Positions 63,877 to 64,000 of a stretch of 64,000 nucleotides of DNA are shown here, piece after piece. A program made the translations under genes and the position numbers. The notes beneath the pieces are model-generated. The model did no database searches. It was given only the letters and a program-made list of their open reading frames with translations, and had not been told where the DNA came from. This DNA comes from Izhakiella capsodis (lineage in GTDB: Bacteria; Pseudomonadota; Gammaproteobacteria; Enterobacterales; Enterobacteriaceae). The stretch spans positions 62,001-126,000 of the forward strand of contig NZ_FOVC01000006.1 in assembly GCF_900115045.1 (NCBI RefSeq). Direction: 5' to 3'. Positions within the stretch are counted from its first letter, which is position 1; each line of letters opens with the position of its first letter.

Positions 63877-64000
63877 TCACTTAACCACGCTTTCATCCGG
63901 CGCGTCAGGATTACGGCTGATATACATCGCATCGCCATAACTGAAAAAACGGTACTGCTCAGCCACCGCCTGCTGATAAGCGTCCATAGTATGGCGATAG
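63877..64000 (-). CDS. queA: S-adenosylmethionine:tRNA ribosyltransferase-isomerase (partial, N-terminus off the right edge)
   Basis: The last 40 codons of QueA, which adds the epoxycyclopentanediol group to preQ1 in tRNA. Visible end: YRHTMDAYQQAVAEQYRFFS followed by YGDAMYISRNPDAPDESVVK and TGA. The FFSYGDAM segment is the family's C-terminal hallmark. It is upstream of tgt in the same direction, 98 bp apart. Confidence 0.95.
   Translation of the reverse strand, partial: YRHTMDAYQQAVAEQYRFFSYGDAMYISRNPDAPDESVVK

Overview
The window is about 64 kb of chromosomal core from a member of the Enterobacterales. Gene content and order follow the Escherichia coli map continuously, in inverted orientation, from recR through the acr, glnK-amtB, lon-clp, cyo and dxs regions to the nusB-rib, sec and tgt-queA regions. 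The departures from that map are a rpmE2-rpmJ2 pair plus a zinc-type ABC transporter after acrB, a drug/metabolite exporter where E. coli has cof, and a BON-LysM protein after nrdR. Together with moderate GC content they suggest an Erwinia/Pantoea-like (Erwiniaceae) organism, but that placement is an inference.

Layout. 1-5.4 kb: recR (cut by the edge), ybaB, dnaX with its programmed frameshift site, apt, ybaN, priC, rsmS. 4.7-9.9 kb: acrR divergent from acrAB, with the AcrR operator between. 10-13.2 kb: a zinc-starvation module of two zinc-free ribosomal protein paralogues and a three-gene ABC importer, each side led by a Zur-type palindrome. 13.2-16.9 kb: tomB-hha, 4.5S RNA (ffs), atl, ybaY, tesB. 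16.9-24 kb: glnK-amtB under a textbook sigma-54/NtrC promoter, mdlAB, decR and a divergent EamA exporter. 24-26.3 kb: a decayed patch (ybaE remnant, tesC/fadM pseudogene with an expanded hexanucleotide repeat) around intact queC, then ybaV. 26.4-35.8 kb: the proteostasis block ppiD, hupB, lon, clpX, clpP, tig, bolA. 36-45 kb: yajG, ampG, cyoABCDE, yajR. 45-47 kb: an adhP pseudogene and 0.8 kb with no recognised gene. 47-58.3 kb: yajQ, panE, yajL, thiI, xseB-ispA-dxs, pgpA-thiL-nusB-ribE-ribD-nrdR. 58.4-64 kb: a kbp-like gene, a yajI pseudogene, secF-secD-yajC-tgt and the end of queA.

Functional themes are DNA replication and recombination, multidrug efflux, nitrogen sensing, protein quality control, terminal oxidation, isoprenoid/riboflavin/thiamine synthesis, tRNA modification and protein export. 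No insertion sequence, prophage, CRISPR array or tRNA was seen. Four genes (ybaE, tesC, adhP, yajI) are broken inside otherwise intact core synteny, and yajO, cof, tsx and yajD of the E. coli order are missing. This points to ongoing gene loss at individual loci rather than acquisition of an island. I found no clearly new multi-gene system; the zinc module, the repeat-expanded tesC relic and an interrupted reading frame upstream of tomB are the best candidates for a second look.
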